Assembly: GCF_031877795.1 (NCBI RefSeq)
Contig: NC_133934.1
Span: forward strand, 25,423,716-25,487,715
Length of the DNA: 64,000 nucleotides
Direction of reading: 5' to 3'
Origin: Strix aluco
Taxonomy: Eukaryota; Chordata; Aves; Strigiformes; Strigidae
Shown here: positions 63,621 through 64,000 of the stretch, piece after piece
Layout: the number at the start of each line of letters is the position of its first letter
Numbering within the stretch: position 1 is the stretch's first letter
Notes under the pieces: model-generated
Told to the model about the DNA's origin: nothing
The model's database searches: none
Seen by the model: only the letters and a program-made list of their open reading frames with translations
Position numbers and translations under genes: made by a program

Positions 63621-64000
63621 GTAGGTCTTGTGTTGAATCTTTGCATTACTTTTTCTTGAAATTAAGTCTATTTAGAACAGATAACATTTTTAAATATCAT
63701 TGGTAAAATAGAAAATTGCAAAAAATGTATTTCTTATGTTAATTGTATGTTATGTTAATTGTAATGAGATCCTGCTGGATCTCCTCTTTGTGAACACAGA
63801 AGAACTGGTGGAAGATGTGGCAGTTGGAGGCCGACTAGGGCACAGCGATCATGAAATAAGAGAGCTCTCTATTCTTAGACAGGCCAGGAGAGGGGGCAGC
63901 AGAACTGACATCCTGGACTTCCAAAGGGCTGACTTTGTCTTGTTTAGGCACCTGCTTGACAGGATTCCTTGGGAGATGGTCCTGAAGGGTATAGGGGTCC
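63621..64000 (+). other. NWD2: Start of NWD2 intron 2
   Basis: The donor GTAGGT at 63621 opens intron 2, which continues past the window end. Its first 145 bp are AT-rich with repeated TATGTTAATTGTA words just before the CR1 fragment at 63767. Confidence 0.85.
63767..64000 (+). mobile_element. CR1 LINE ORF2 fragment (endonuclease end/linker), runs off window
   Basis: From 63772 the + strand reads without a stop to the window edge (76 codons). It includes LLDLLFVNTEELVED, then GRLGHSDHEI, then IPWEMVLKGIGV. The G-H-S-D-H motif is the conserved C-terminal catalytic block of the APE-type endonuclease of CR1 ORF2. The following segment is the linker toward the reverse transcriptase. The 5' part is missing, so the copy is truncated at about 63767 and cannot encode a complete endonuclease. 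How far it extends is unknown. Confidence 0.85.

Noticed and set aside
1-64000. CRISPR array, operons, riboswitches or prokaryotic signals
   Set aside because: The window is vertebrate DNA with CpG island, introns and CR1 repeats. No regularly spaced repeats of CRISPR type were seen.

Overview
This window looks like avian nuclear DNA, probably from a songbird or a close relative. The evidence is CR1 LINEs (one still ends in the typical ATTCTATGA octamer tail), solo LTRs of kinds I remember from songbird genomes, no mammalian Alu or L1, and AT-rich non-coding DNA around one CpG island. The bird call is strong. The songbird call rests on remembered repeat families and is moderate.

Only one protein-coding gene can be supported. 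It is the 5' end of NWD2 (NACHT and WD repeat domain-containing protein 2) on the + strand. Coding exon 1 (41544-41694) lies in a CpG island of about 1.8 kb (about 40440-42200). Intron 1 is 21.8 kb (41695-63531). Coding exon 2 is 63532-63620, and intron 2 runs off the window. The two exons join in phase and give the first 80 residues, including the start of a DUF4062-type N-terminal domain. The NACHT and WD40 parts lie outside the window. A TATAAAA box, an upstream ORF of 21 codons and a strong G-quadruplex candidate sit around exon 1.

The first 40 kb is intergenic. It holds three LTRs that appear solo, each with a matching target-site duplication: 5359-6392 (+), 21701-22298 (-) and 28379-28752 (-). 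The third is inserted in a CR1 3' end (27985-28827), which gives a clear order of insertion. Older debris includes MIR-like SINE pieces near 30.3, 30.6 and 31.3 kb. Intron 1 carries degraded CR1 (52.1 and 61.3-61.9 kb), two pieces of one old dispersed family in opposite orientations (49.6 and 50.8 kb), SINE/L2-like pieces (56.9 and 57.5 kb) and two compact inverted repeats (48.9 and 49.9 kb). Intron 2 contains a CR1 endonuclease-region fragment whose frame is still open to the window edge.

The remaining open frames are chance frames in AT-rich DNA, repeat-internal frames or GC-rich frames in the CpG island. I saw no tRNA or rRNA gene, no CRISPR array and no operon-like structure. I did not find a convincing new biological system. 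The points most worth a second look are the promoter architecture of NWD2, the LTRs carrying CRE-like sites, and the near-perfect hairpin at 49883-49932.
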